Below are positions 55,363 to 64,000 of a stretch of DNA of 64,000 nt, in pieces. The stretch is from Arthrinium phaeospermum (lineage: Eukaryota; Ascomycota; Sordariomycetes; Amphisphaeriales; Apiosporaceae). The position numbers were made by a program, and so were the translations under genes. Each line of letters starts with the position of its first letter. The stretch's first letter is position 1. The stretch covers positions 1,364,001-1,428,000 of the forward strand of contig QYRS01000009.1 of NCBI GenBank assembly GCA_006503535.1, read 5' to 3'. The notes under the pieces are model-generated. The model saw nothing but the letters and a program-made list of their open reading frames with translations. It did not search any database and was not told the DNA's origin.

Positions 55363-58362
55363 CTTGTCGGCGAATTGGTGCTGGCTGAATCAAATAGCGA
55401 CTCGTTTCGAGGACGATCAGAAGCCGGGCGAGTCGTTCGATTGATCTCAATGAAGAGCGACGTGCTGAACGGCTTGAGGATGGGAGATCTGGATGAGACC
55501 AACGCGGGCGGGAGCGTTGCATTATGAATGTCTGACACGCGATGGGAGATTGGGACGGCCCAATCCCAGCCAAGCCAGAACCTGGCTGCTATCGGACCGC
55601 GCGCCCATCCTCCTGTCTGAGAGGCCAAGCCGAACTGCACGCAGCAGGGGAAGCGAGGTAGGATTCTACACACCCGAGTCATGGGGAGCTGTTCCAATGA
55701 GATGGTTGATATTATCCGGGGTAGAGTGGGACCGGGCCAATAACCTGGCTGGTATTATCCGGGGTAGGTCGAACAGACAGGGAGACAGGGGGGCCGGTGA
55801 CAGGGCAGCAGAGGATTCGGATATACGATATGCGGGCCACATGCGGGCCAAGGTGAGTGGTTGGAGCTACGGCGGGGTATCGGTTGCCCAGCCCGGCTTT
55901 CTGGATCCTCCTCCCACACGTTAGTGAGTCTTGGGGCCCAGGCGGCCTGTCGGCTTGCCGAGCCCGTCAAACGGTTGGTTGGTTTGAAAGACAGGAACCG
56001 GGGCGATGGACAAGCGTTTGGCCATTTACAGCGAATTGGAATTGAGTTGGCCTCGGGTCTTCCGACCTATGTAGAAGGTCTTTCCGCCGTGTCTAAGGCC
56101 ATGCCTGGCATCAGCTGAGCTCTCCGCGGATGTGTCGTTAATCAATTCTAGACTTTCAAACTGAAGATCAGCAGCCCTCCACCTGTCCCTACACGGACAA
56201 TGCAGGCCATAAACCGAACAGACGGTAAGCGCACATGATTGGTTTGGTGCCCGCGAATGGTCAATGTGGCATTTCAATTGGACCAGAGCATCATGATTTT
56301 CTCACAAGTCTTGTCGGGTCATCAAGCTCGAATGGTTGCTTGGCTGCCTTGCCAGCGCGCCCGCCAAGGACATAAGACAAAACCAAGACGGATAAAATCG
56401 ACTCGGCGCCGGTCAAACCCCGCAGTGAAAGGAATGACTTTTGCATTCGCCCAGTCCATCCCCTTTGAGCTTGAAAACGGGCGCTAGTTCTGGCAGCTGA
56501 ATCTTTTGCTAACCAAGCTCGGCGTTCGCCTGTATCAAGAACTCCTCACAGAACAAGCTCTTTTGGCGGGTTCCGCGGTCTTGGGGGCCGACTGGACAGC
56601 AAAAAGCGTGCATCTGTTATATCTGCTATGGTCCTGCATGTCAGCTCGCCATTCTTCCACCACGAGGCCACCGACGGGCTACAGCTGAACGAACACCTTG
56701 GGCAGCCCTGCGACTTGCTATAGCTGACATGTCAATTTAGCCGGCCGTCGCTCATATGACTAGCTCATCCCTCAGGTTGCTCAATAGCTGACTGTATGAT
56801 GTTCCCGTAGTTGGCGAGTTGGTTGCCAACTTTGGTGAGAAACCAGGCGGCTTCTATTGATCTGGAGCGCATTCGATATGAAGATCCGAGGAGCAAATAT
56901 TGAATCCATTCCCTTGGGACCACCAAGCGAACGAATCAAAGAATTCACTACCCAACCGTTTCGCTTCCGGTGCAAGCGTAGCACCTTCCATGGTTCGCTC
57001 GCCTTTCGGGGTGTGTGGGGACCTAATATCGAGGGTGCGTCTGGGCAAGCTGGAATGTGACCTCAGATGCAATCGTCTCATGCCGAATGCACCTACATAT
57101 GCGACCCGTACCACACGTGTAGACCAACTAGCTATCTCATTACATATGAACTCCTGCTAGTTGGGAACCTGTCATAGTAAGAGCGATGTGCCGGCATCCG
57201 GCCTTTGTCCTTGATTGCTCAGCAGCGTAGCGGTAAGGCGGGACGGTGGAATCAAGACCCTTGCTCGGCCGAATGATTCTTAGGTGTCCCAAACCGGGCC
57301 TTGGATCACCAAATGTATCTTGTTTCGGCTTCCCAGGCATTGAATCACAGATATGGAGTTCCGGTGTCACCCACCGGGTCGTGTAGCTTGAAAGCGCAGC
57401 TCTGATTTAACCAGTGCTGACGGACAAAGAAACCCAGATCCTGAATATACCTCGCATATGGCGAAAATCCTTTGCATTGATTGCTACTTCAACGATTTTG
57501 ACATAGAAGGTTTGCAGGTGCTCTGAACAAGGAGGAACAAAAGTCACCGGGCGGAAAAGAACAGGAGCAACACACCTTGCGCTTCCACTACTTGGCAATG
57601 ATTTCCACATCGATGTTCAGATGCTCGGTCTAAGTTCGACTCTACCTACCGATCATGAAATTATATACATCTCATGTATGCACAGAACATGATTATATGT
57701 ACACATGACCCAGTGTTATAACTGGTGACTGATAAGCTGCGAGTCTGCGTGCCACTGCACCTGTGATGATGCCCCTTTTGGGACTCGGCACTACCATCGC
57801 CCACAAACTGGAAATGATGAGTCCATACCCTACTCCGGTCACATTTTGGCATTATCATAGCCAAAGAGATGCCCATAAAACTGTTATTTACGGTTAGTTC
57901 TTGCCACCTGGGCTTTTGACCAAATACCAAGAGCCATCTTACAAGTTTCGACCCCTTTCTCCATACTTATAACAAGCAAGGTGTACAGATCGCATCTGTC
58001 AGCCCGTGGGATGGCCATTCAGTGGAGTAAAACTGCTGCTTATCAGCTATTTTGAGAGAACAGGTAGATATTATTTTATATTATTTAACCTGTAAGAACA
58101 GGCTTATCAGGTGCAGTTTCCTCATCCCCTTTCCTAAACATCCTACCTCAGGTTACTCTTGGATCTGAGTAGACTATAGGCGGTTGAAATTTGTTCCTTT
58201 GCTAATATTATTCGATCTCTGACGAATAAAGCTGGCAAGATCAGTTATTATATCATCAGTAAACACCAATTACATCATGCAGTCACCCATACTCGAGTAT
58301 CTCGTCTTCGACAGCAATGTTCTCAGCATGCTTCCAGCATCGACTACATCTTCCCGCACCTG
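55363..58362. other. Long gene-free stretch
   Basis: The left end is the transporter promoter. From about 55900 to 58360 only short unsupported frames occur. AT-richer DNA lies near 58050-58260. No RNA gene found. Confidence 0.45.
55710..55767 (-). promoter_or_regulatory. Twin 15-bp elements upstream of the sugar transporter
   Basis: The 15-mer tattatccggggtag occurs perfectly at 55710-55724 and 55753-55767, 43 bp apart (about four helical turns) and about 350-400 bp before the transporter start. Each contains ccgggg, which fits the SYGGRG consensus of the carbon-repressor CreA/Cre1. The whole 15-mer is duplicated, so a recent duplication without function is the alternative. Confidence 0.45.
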
Positions 58363-59420
58363 CTATTCCGATACCAGCCTCTGCAACGCATCTTCAAGCT
58401 CGATCGTACCTCGGACCATATTCTCCCCACCTTCGAACTCGGCTGCCAGCACCCCGCCCGGGAGCATGGCCGTTATCATCTCCACAAAGTCTGGCACATA
58501 GACTTCCGGCACCTCCTTGCCGAAGTACTCCGCAAGCCCTTCCCTCGGGATGTTGACCAGGTCCCATTTCTTGCCCGTGGCTTTCTCGATGGCCTTGTGA
58601 ACGTCTACAGCGTTGTAGTCTCGGGGACCGTGGAGATCGACGGTCCGCAGACTCTGTTTTGAGGCTTCGGAGTTATCCAGAAGGTATTCCGCACAGCATT
58701 TTCCTATGTCCTCAACGCTGACCTGGCGACAAATTGTCAGTTCTTGTCTTGGGTCTGTACGAAGGCGTCGACTCACCATGGGAATCTTGTAATTCGGGTC
58801 TTCTAGCAGCGACTCAAAGCACAGTTTCTCTGCTCCCTTGGCTTTCGCGGCAGCAGCCCAGGTCTGGATGTAGTAGGCAGGCTTCACTATGACGACCTCG
58901 GGCACCGCTTTCTTCAAGACAAGGTCGGTGACGTGGTTGAGTCTCAGCATGCCCTATATTTTGCGATTTCTCAAGTTAACGTCCGTACTTCAACTCGGGG
59001 GCCTGCACACATGTGTCTTCGTGTGTATGTGTGTTGACGCACAGTTCCTCGCTCATGCTGCGACCCCATCGCCGACGATACCACCAAGCGCTTGACGCTG
59101 GGTAGCCGCTTGAGCGTGGCCAGGACGTTGTTGGCCGTCTGCGCGGCGAACACGGCCGGGTCCCGGCCGTCGAACGGGGGCGGCGGGTTGTAGAAGACGG
59201 CGTCGGAGCCGCGGAAGTCGAGGCCGGACCACAGGTCGATGTCGCCCTTGGCGGCGTCGAAGCGGGGGTTGCTGGTGAACTCCTTGGGCGCCTTGGACGC
59301 GTCCCGGTAGATGCCGCGGACGGTGGGCTGCTGCTTGGCGTTCAGGAGGGCGCGGATGGTGGCCTCGCCCGACTGTGTCGAGGCCGGGAGGACGGTCACG
59401 TGGATTGGTGGGCTCGACAT
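58363..59420 (-). CDS. NmrA-like NAD(P)-binding protein
   Basis: Three exons (59420-59043, 58953-58777, 58722-58363) join in phase, giving about 304 residues. The N-terminus HVTVLPASTQSGEATIRALL is the first strand and helix of the Rossmann fold, with the glycine-rich turn replaced by PASTQSG, so cofactor binding may be altered. Then follow VRGIYRDASKAPKEF, SDAVFYNPPPPFDG, SVKRLVVSSAMGSQHERG and the VVIVKPAYYIQTW segment of atypical short-chain dehydrogenases. The C-terminal substrate-side domain includes VSVEDIGKCCAEYLL and TGKKWDLVNIPREGLAEYFGK. NmrA relatives act as redox-sensing regulators or as reductases; the Tyr-x-x-x-Lys pair of classical reductases is not evident. The exon-1 donor is GTGCGT. 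Confidence 0.82.
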
Positions 59421-61140
59421 GGTTTCGGCTCAGATTAGACAGCACAACCTGGACTGGGCGAAGGAAGAGGAAGACGCTTTGCATGTCTCCGAAGGACGGA
59501 GACCAGTTTTATAATTGCTTCCCCCGCGATTGTATTAGCAATCGGTCGTACCACATGGCATGGCGGTGGGTATATCGGGTAGGTGGTGAGCTTTCATAGA
59601 ATGACGATCCCGCGGGGTCTGCTTGGCGCAAATGGCATATCGCCGCCTCTGCTGCTGACAAAAGCGGCTTGGCAGCTCTGACTGTCATACGATCCCGGTG
59701 GAACGGGTTGCCATCTGACCCATGATACAAATGGGGCAGAACAAATATCCCCGGCTCTCCCCCGGATTTCTCTGGGGCTGCGAATATTCACAAACTGGGG
59801 ATTTTGGGGTATGGGGTTGAGATGGGATTACCGGTTAGACTAGGTGGCCAGGGTTAGTGGACGGCTCTGCCATCACGCAATTATGTACATAAATTGGCGC
59901 CAGAATCATGTCGGTGATGTGGGTTGGTCAACCATCTGCGCCAATTGGCAAAATGAATACGAGCTAGTTGTCCAATGTGCAAGAGGTCTTGGACGGACCC
60001 TGCCTAGGCATGCTGATACTGCTGGGTGCTTGGACGACAGATGCCTGTCTGATTGACCTGCTGTATCTTGGACGAGGATATCGCACCAGTGTCAGCGACG
60101 GGCCGGGCCGGGGGTTAGGATAAGCCTACAATATCGATCTTTCGCGGTCCGCCGCGGGCACATAAACCGCTGCTTCTAGCGCGCGAGCATTCGCGCATGT
60201 TAATTGGTCTGAGTGGCGCATGAAACATCCCTAGTTTAAGTATGCAAGGGAACATTCATGATATGTTCAACCTATGCATGATGGCATTGCAGACAAGATG
60301 GAGAGGACCGGGCAATGGCATACGAGCTACCCCTTTTCGCCCTAAGCAGCGAGGTCTGATAGGGGTAGCTCGTATATTTTTCGCGGGACGAGCAGCACCA
60401 ACGGATTCTACTTTGATCACAGCTGACTGATACCAAGACTTCAGATTTGCTGCAATCGCCTTTCACGTCCTGCCCCATGTGCAGGACCAGCTACGAAAGA
60501 GGTCGATAAGTGTTACCTAACCTTGCAAACAGTCAAGCGAAAGCACGAGACCACACGCATTAACCAGCAGGCAGGTTCTCAGTGGGTTGCGGGAAACCAA
60601 GGAGACCCAATGCCTTGTTGCGAGGATGCCGATCTCCCGAGCTTAAGCAGGGTTAGGCGACCAATTGAATGACGTAGGGTAGTACTCTGTAGGGATGGAT
60701 GCCACCTGACTGCTGGCATGGCATATGCGTCGATGCCATTCATTCCCGCGTGGAAACGTGTGCTGGCATTCAATGGGAAACACGTTGAGTTCTGGGTGAG
60801 CGCAACATGCATTCAATGTTGTTTTTTTGCGCTTGGAATCGATAGATTTGCTCTTTAGCGCTGGACAAGACGGAAGGTCGGCGATGCTAGCGGGCCGCCC
60901 AGCCAGGCTAAACGCTACTGACAGTGGATAACCCACTACGGATGGCGATCAGTGGCCTTTGTTTCAGTGGACATGCCAATCGGACAATGGACCTAGCTTT
61001 GGCAGATGCACGATCAATGAGTTGGCAGCAAACAGGCGGGAGCTTCTTGGAAATATAAGGTAAAGTACGCCCAGGCCGTCACTGCGAAACTTTGCTGTTG
61101 TCAATCATCCAAATCTTCAGTTTTGCTGCCATCAGTCACC
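59421..61140. other. Gene-free stretch
   Basis: Holds a perfect 15-bp inverted repeat (listed separately). Otherwise only unsupported short frames. The last ~100 bases are the leader of the ribonuclease gene. Confidence 0.45.
60320..60375. repeat. Perfect 15-bp inverted repeat, 26-base loop
   Basis: atacgagctacccct at 60320-60334 is exactly complementary to aggggtagctcgtat at 60361-60375. Folded, this is a 15-bp stem with a 26-base loop. No gene overlaps it. It may be a small mobile-element remnant or a hairpin in the distal promoter of the ribonuclease gene. Confidence 0.8.
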
Positions 61141-61885
61141 ATGCTCGGCTCCAAGGTACGTTCCACGAATATTCCAGCGCACGCGCCCGAGCGCGTATCG
61201 AAACGCCGAGACACCTCAAGTCAGCAAACAATCTAATACGTGCATGTAGATCCTCCCTACCCTTTTGACCCTCCTGTCCGCGGCCGGCGCCTCAGCCAGC
61301 GCCGCCGATGTCGCGGAACGCGGGGATGTAGTACTAGTCGAGCGCGACCAGAGCTGCGCCTACACCTGCGGCTCCAACTGCTATCAGCAGAAGGACATCG
61401 ACCAGGCCGTGAAGACGGGCTACGGCTTGCACCAGCAAAGCCAGACTCTAGGTAATCGACCACCAGCCACCGCAGTGCTCCCCTCTCTCGTTCTGTCCCT
61501 GAAGAACAGTAACTGACAAGTGCCCCTCTTGCGCGTTCATTATCTAGGCAGCAGCAAATACCCGCACCAGTACAAGAACTTCGAGAACTTCAACTTCCCC
61601 TCGTCGGCCCCGTGGTACGAGTTCCCGATCCTCTCGAGCGCCAAGATCTACACGGGCGGCGCGCCGGGCGCGGACCGCGTCATCTTCGACAGCAAGGGCA
61701 AGCTGGACTCGCTGATCACGCACTCGGGCGCCAAGGGCAACAACTTCGTCAGCTGCGTCCAGGGCAAGCAGCAGGACAAGAAGCCCGACGACTCCAAGAG
61801 CGGCGCCGCGCGCGAACTCCTCGGCTCCGGCAGCGGTGGCCTGCTGGCCGTGGCGGCGGCGTTGACGGGGTTGGCTTTGGCGTAG
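61141..61885 (+). CDS. Ribonuclease T1-family guanyl-specific RNase with GPI-like tail
   Basis: Three exons (61141-61155, 61250-61451, 61548-61885) give about 184 residues; the first exon codes only five. The signal peptide is [18 protein letters not shown]. The mature domain matches RNase T1 (N1/T1 family): [15 protein letters not shown] at its start with the disulfide cysteines, then the catalytic set Y77 and H79 (KYPHQY), E97 (WYEFPIL), R116 (GADRVIF) and H131 (ITHSG), then NNFVSC. It should cleave RNA 3' of guanosine outside the cell. Unlike classical T1, about 45 residues follow: a Lys/Asp/Gln linker, then a Gly/Ser stretch and hydrophobic end ([14 protein letters not shown]) typical of a GPI-anchor signal, suggesting a wall- or membrane-attached enzyme. 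Confidence 0.9.
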
Positions 61886-62042
61886 GCTGATATGTTGTGA
61901 TTATATATACCCCATCTTTATATACTCAATATTGTGTGCTATTTGAGAGTTATGTGGAGGTGTTGTGTACATTCGGGATGTGCTTGTGCTCGTGGGCTGA
62001 TCTACGGAACTAACAGTGACTACCTATGAACCTACTGATGAT
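61886..62042. other. Convergent 3' ends
   Basis: About 157 bases separate the ribonuclease stop from the minus-strand F-box-type stop. The left half is TA-rich (tatatataccccatc), fitting a polyadenylation region. Confidence 0.4.
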
Positions 62043-63788
62043 TCAAAGGTATATTTCACGGACCATCCACTGGGAAGGACGCTCCAGCATCTTTCCCTCT
62101 TTTGTACTATCGTACTCTTGCCCCATGACGCTCTTTTCCAAAACCTGCTCCATGTCCCTCACGCAATCGTGTATAAGGCCGCTCTGTACACGTTCGCAGG
62201 TGTAAAGCGAGCAGCCCTGAGGAGGGGACCAGTGCCATTCCGACTCCATGAAAACGAACAACCGGGGCAGGCCCGCCTCGCGCAGCTCCCGCAGCGGCTC
62301 CAGTAGTGCCGCGTGGCCTTCCAACGGATCCTCCGCCCACGCCAGCGTCTGCTCGAAGGCGGCCCGGCCGTGGGTGTCGCCGACTAGTACCCGGGTGTTG
62401 GTGTCCAGCGAGCGCGACGCTACCCTCATATGCACGATGAGCGTCAAGGACTTGACAAGGCCCTGCGCCCGCAGCTGGCGCACGGCCTCGTGCCACCCCC
62501 GGAGTAAACCGGCGTCGAACGGTCCGCGCCCTTGGCGGGGTAAGACGATTTCGAGCGTGCGTAGATAGGACAGCGCCACTGCCTGGAGCGTGTGGTGGTG
62601 CGCGCCGAGGAAGATGGTGGCGCCCAGCTGACGTTGCTCTGGAGCTGGCTCGATAACGCTTACTGTTCCGTCACGGTGGAACAGTTCGACCTCCCAGACG
62701 TCCGACTCGTCTGCTTCGTCCGATTCGTCCGAGTCAGGCAGCCCTGTGCTTGGCGAATCGAGGAGCGCGGTGATATCGTCCCGTCCGGGCAGCACGATGA
62801 CGCGGTTGCGGCCGTAGAGAGTGTCCATGGCCAGACGGTACATGGCGCGGCTGACCAGCATGATGTCGGCTCCGGGGGGTTTCCAGCACTGACAGCGGGA
62901 AGTATATCCGCTATCACGGACACTGCAGACTACTCCGGTGTGACGTGTATCGCGATCGACGAGGCATGGGTTGAACTGTAGCCATGCGTCTCTATCGCGC
63001 TGGCCGTCCGTGCTGCAAATGGCCGGCCTATTCCAGACCGCGTTGTAGCCTCGGTCGGCTCTCCACTCCACCTGTCTCAGGGGCGTCATCAGGTCTGTGT
63101 ACTCGAGGATCTGAAGTCGAACTTCGGCCGGGAGGTCCATGAACCGGAAAGGCTTGTCGTTATCGTCCTCGTCCTCGTCGGGCGGCGGCCTCTGGGCTCG
63201 AAGCGCGACGTCCCGTGCCAATCTGCACAGTATGCGGTCCCGAACGTGACTGAGGCGGATCTGGCAGCGTTTAACGCTGCTGGGGTGATCTACCAGAGGC
63301 TGCAGGGCGCCCGCGGTATCACCGTTATACCCCGTGTCGCAGATGAGGAGCAAGTCGAGCGCCTCGGGATTCGTGTGGGCGAGGAAATAAGCCGCCGCCT
63401 CCTGCCACGCGGGAATACAACCCGTTCTGAGTGGCAACGGCGCCACAGCGTCGATCCACTCAGGGTCGAACAATTCACGAGCCTGGACGCACAAGTGGAT
63501 GGTCAGGCTCGTCAGTGTCGCGCACGCCCGCGGCGACAGGAGTTGGAGGTGATAGAACCCGTATTGGCCGCTGGCGATGAATCGGTTTTCGGCGTAGATG
63601 ATGTCGGCCACCTCGTCGTGGACGGCGCGGCGTGTCTGAAGGAGGCTGTAGGCGAGATTGCACTGCGTGTGAACATCGCCCCTTCGAAAGCCTCGGGGCC
63701 GTAGGATGATGTCGGCTTTCACTGGCACGCCGGCTTGGAGGTAGATGCGACGTCGAAGCGCATGGGGGAGATCGAGGAATGATGCCAT
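62043..63788 (-). CDS. F-box-type protein with two F-box-like segments
   Basis: One exon, about 581 residues from the ATG at 63788; a longer frame to 63962 adds 58 residues of AT-rich leader. The N-terminus MASFLDLPHALRRRIYLQAG is an F-box-like start. A second one, FRFMDLPAEVRLQILEYTDLMTPL, lies near residue 225 after an acidic linker (DEDEDDNDK), a form common in fungal proteins that list local protein-family features (CRQMRxEA-like LLQTRRAVHDEVADIIY, and VSRAMYRLAMDTLYGRN). Cysteines cluster near GYTSRCQCWKPPG. The C-terminal part is charged helices. A role in ubiquitin-mediated turnover is inferred from the family. The two halves look like an internal duplication. Confidence 0.75.
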   Translation of the reverse strand: MASFLDLPHALRRRIYLQAGVPVKADIILRPRGFRRGDVHTQCNLAYSLLQTRRAVHDEVADIIYAENRFIASGQYGFYHLQLLSPRACATLTSLTIHLCVQARELFDPEWIDAVAPLPLRTGCIPAWQEAAAYFLAHTNPEALDLLLICDTGYNGDTAGALQPLVDHPSSVKRCQIRLSHVRDRILCRLARDVALRAQRPPPDEDEDDNDKPFRFMDLPAEVRLQILEYTDLMTPLRQVEWRADRGYNAVWNRPAICSTDGQRDRDAWLQFNPCLVDRDTRHTGVVCSVRDSGYTSRCQCWKPPGADIMLVSRAMYRLAMDTLYGRNRVIVLPGRDDITALLDSPSTGLPDSDESDEADESDVWEVELFHRDGTVSVIEPAPEQRQLGATIFLGAHHHTLQAVALSYLRTLEIVLPRQGRGPFDAGLLRGWHEAVRQLRAQGLVKSLTLIVHMRVASRSLDTNTRVLVGDTHGRAAFEQTLAWAEDPLEGHAALLEPLRELREAGLPRLFVFMESEWHWSPPQGCSLYTCERVQSGLIHDCVRDMEQVLEKSVMGQEYDSTKEGKMLERPSQWMVREIYL

Positions 63789-64000
63789 TTTGAAAGAGTA
63801 TTTTGATAGGACCGAGTTGAACCCCTGTAGGGAACATTGGATATTGATTTCAGGTCCAAAAAAGAGGGAAAAAACGGACGACGAGGTTCGAGCAAGATAT
63901 TTCCTGTTAACATGCTGACCCAAGTTTGGTTGAAACGTTATATATCGGAACCTCACCCACAACTCGGGCGAACCTATCTCTGAGCAATGAAGATCCTATA
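63789..64000. other. 5' region of the F-box-type gene
   Basis: AT-richer leader and promoter of the minus-strand gene; TATA-like tatat near 63938. Nothing else seen before the window edge. Confidence 0.4.

Overview
The window reads as nuclear DNA of a filamentous ascomycete (Pezizomycotina, plausibly Sordariomycetes). Genes are spaced with 0.3-3 kb gaps and carry short GT-AG introns (about 50-110 bp). Codons are GC-rich at third positions. The gene content is characteristic: a SAT4/PTH11-type seven-helix membrane protein, a HET-domain protein, a STAND protein with a fungal Goodbye-type N-terminus, F-box proteins, and secreted tyrosinase, GH3 beta-glucosidase, CVNH and RNase T1-type proteins. 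No bacterial, viral or organellar block is visible. All gene models were spliced by hand from frame, phase and splice consensus, and none was checked by database search.

Layout. 1-5 kb: two small tandem reading frames (membrane, then Ser/Thr-rich), then a SAT4-type membrane protein on the minus strand. 7-9 kb: a nine-exon secreted tyrosinase, then an intron-containing tRNA-Thr. 13-16 kb: a head-to-head pair of secreted paralogues of unknown family. 16.6-18 kb: scraps of possible decayed coding sequence. 18-28 kb: a GST-like gene divergent from a HET-domain gene, followed by a very large STAND (NLR-like) gene, together a plausible non-self-recognition cluster. 29-34 kb: an apple/PAN-like single-pass membrane protein, a secreted CVNH protein and a Ser/Thr-rich single-pass membrane protein. 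37-40 kb: a GH3 beta-glucosidase.

42.8-49.8 kb is the strangest part. An unrecognised coiled-coil protein, split over two frames by an ATGA overlap, is followed by about 3.5 kb of nested tandem repeats (44-bp, ~160-190-bp, 20-bp, 28/23-bp and ~100-bp families). Beyond them lies a second unrecognised gene. I treat this as accessory or fast-evolving DNA. 50.9-64 kb: a frame-broken F-box gene, an MFS sugar transporter with a duplicated CCGGGG-containing motif upstream, an NmrA-like protein, an RNase T1 homologue with a GPI-anchor-like tail, and an F-box-type protein with two F-box-like segments.

Two themes stand out: a secreted or surface layer (tyrosinase, paralogue pair, CVNH, RNase, glucosidase, two single-pass proteins) and a recognition layer (HET, STAND, SAT4-type protein). 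Nothing here forms an obvious biosynthetic cluster.
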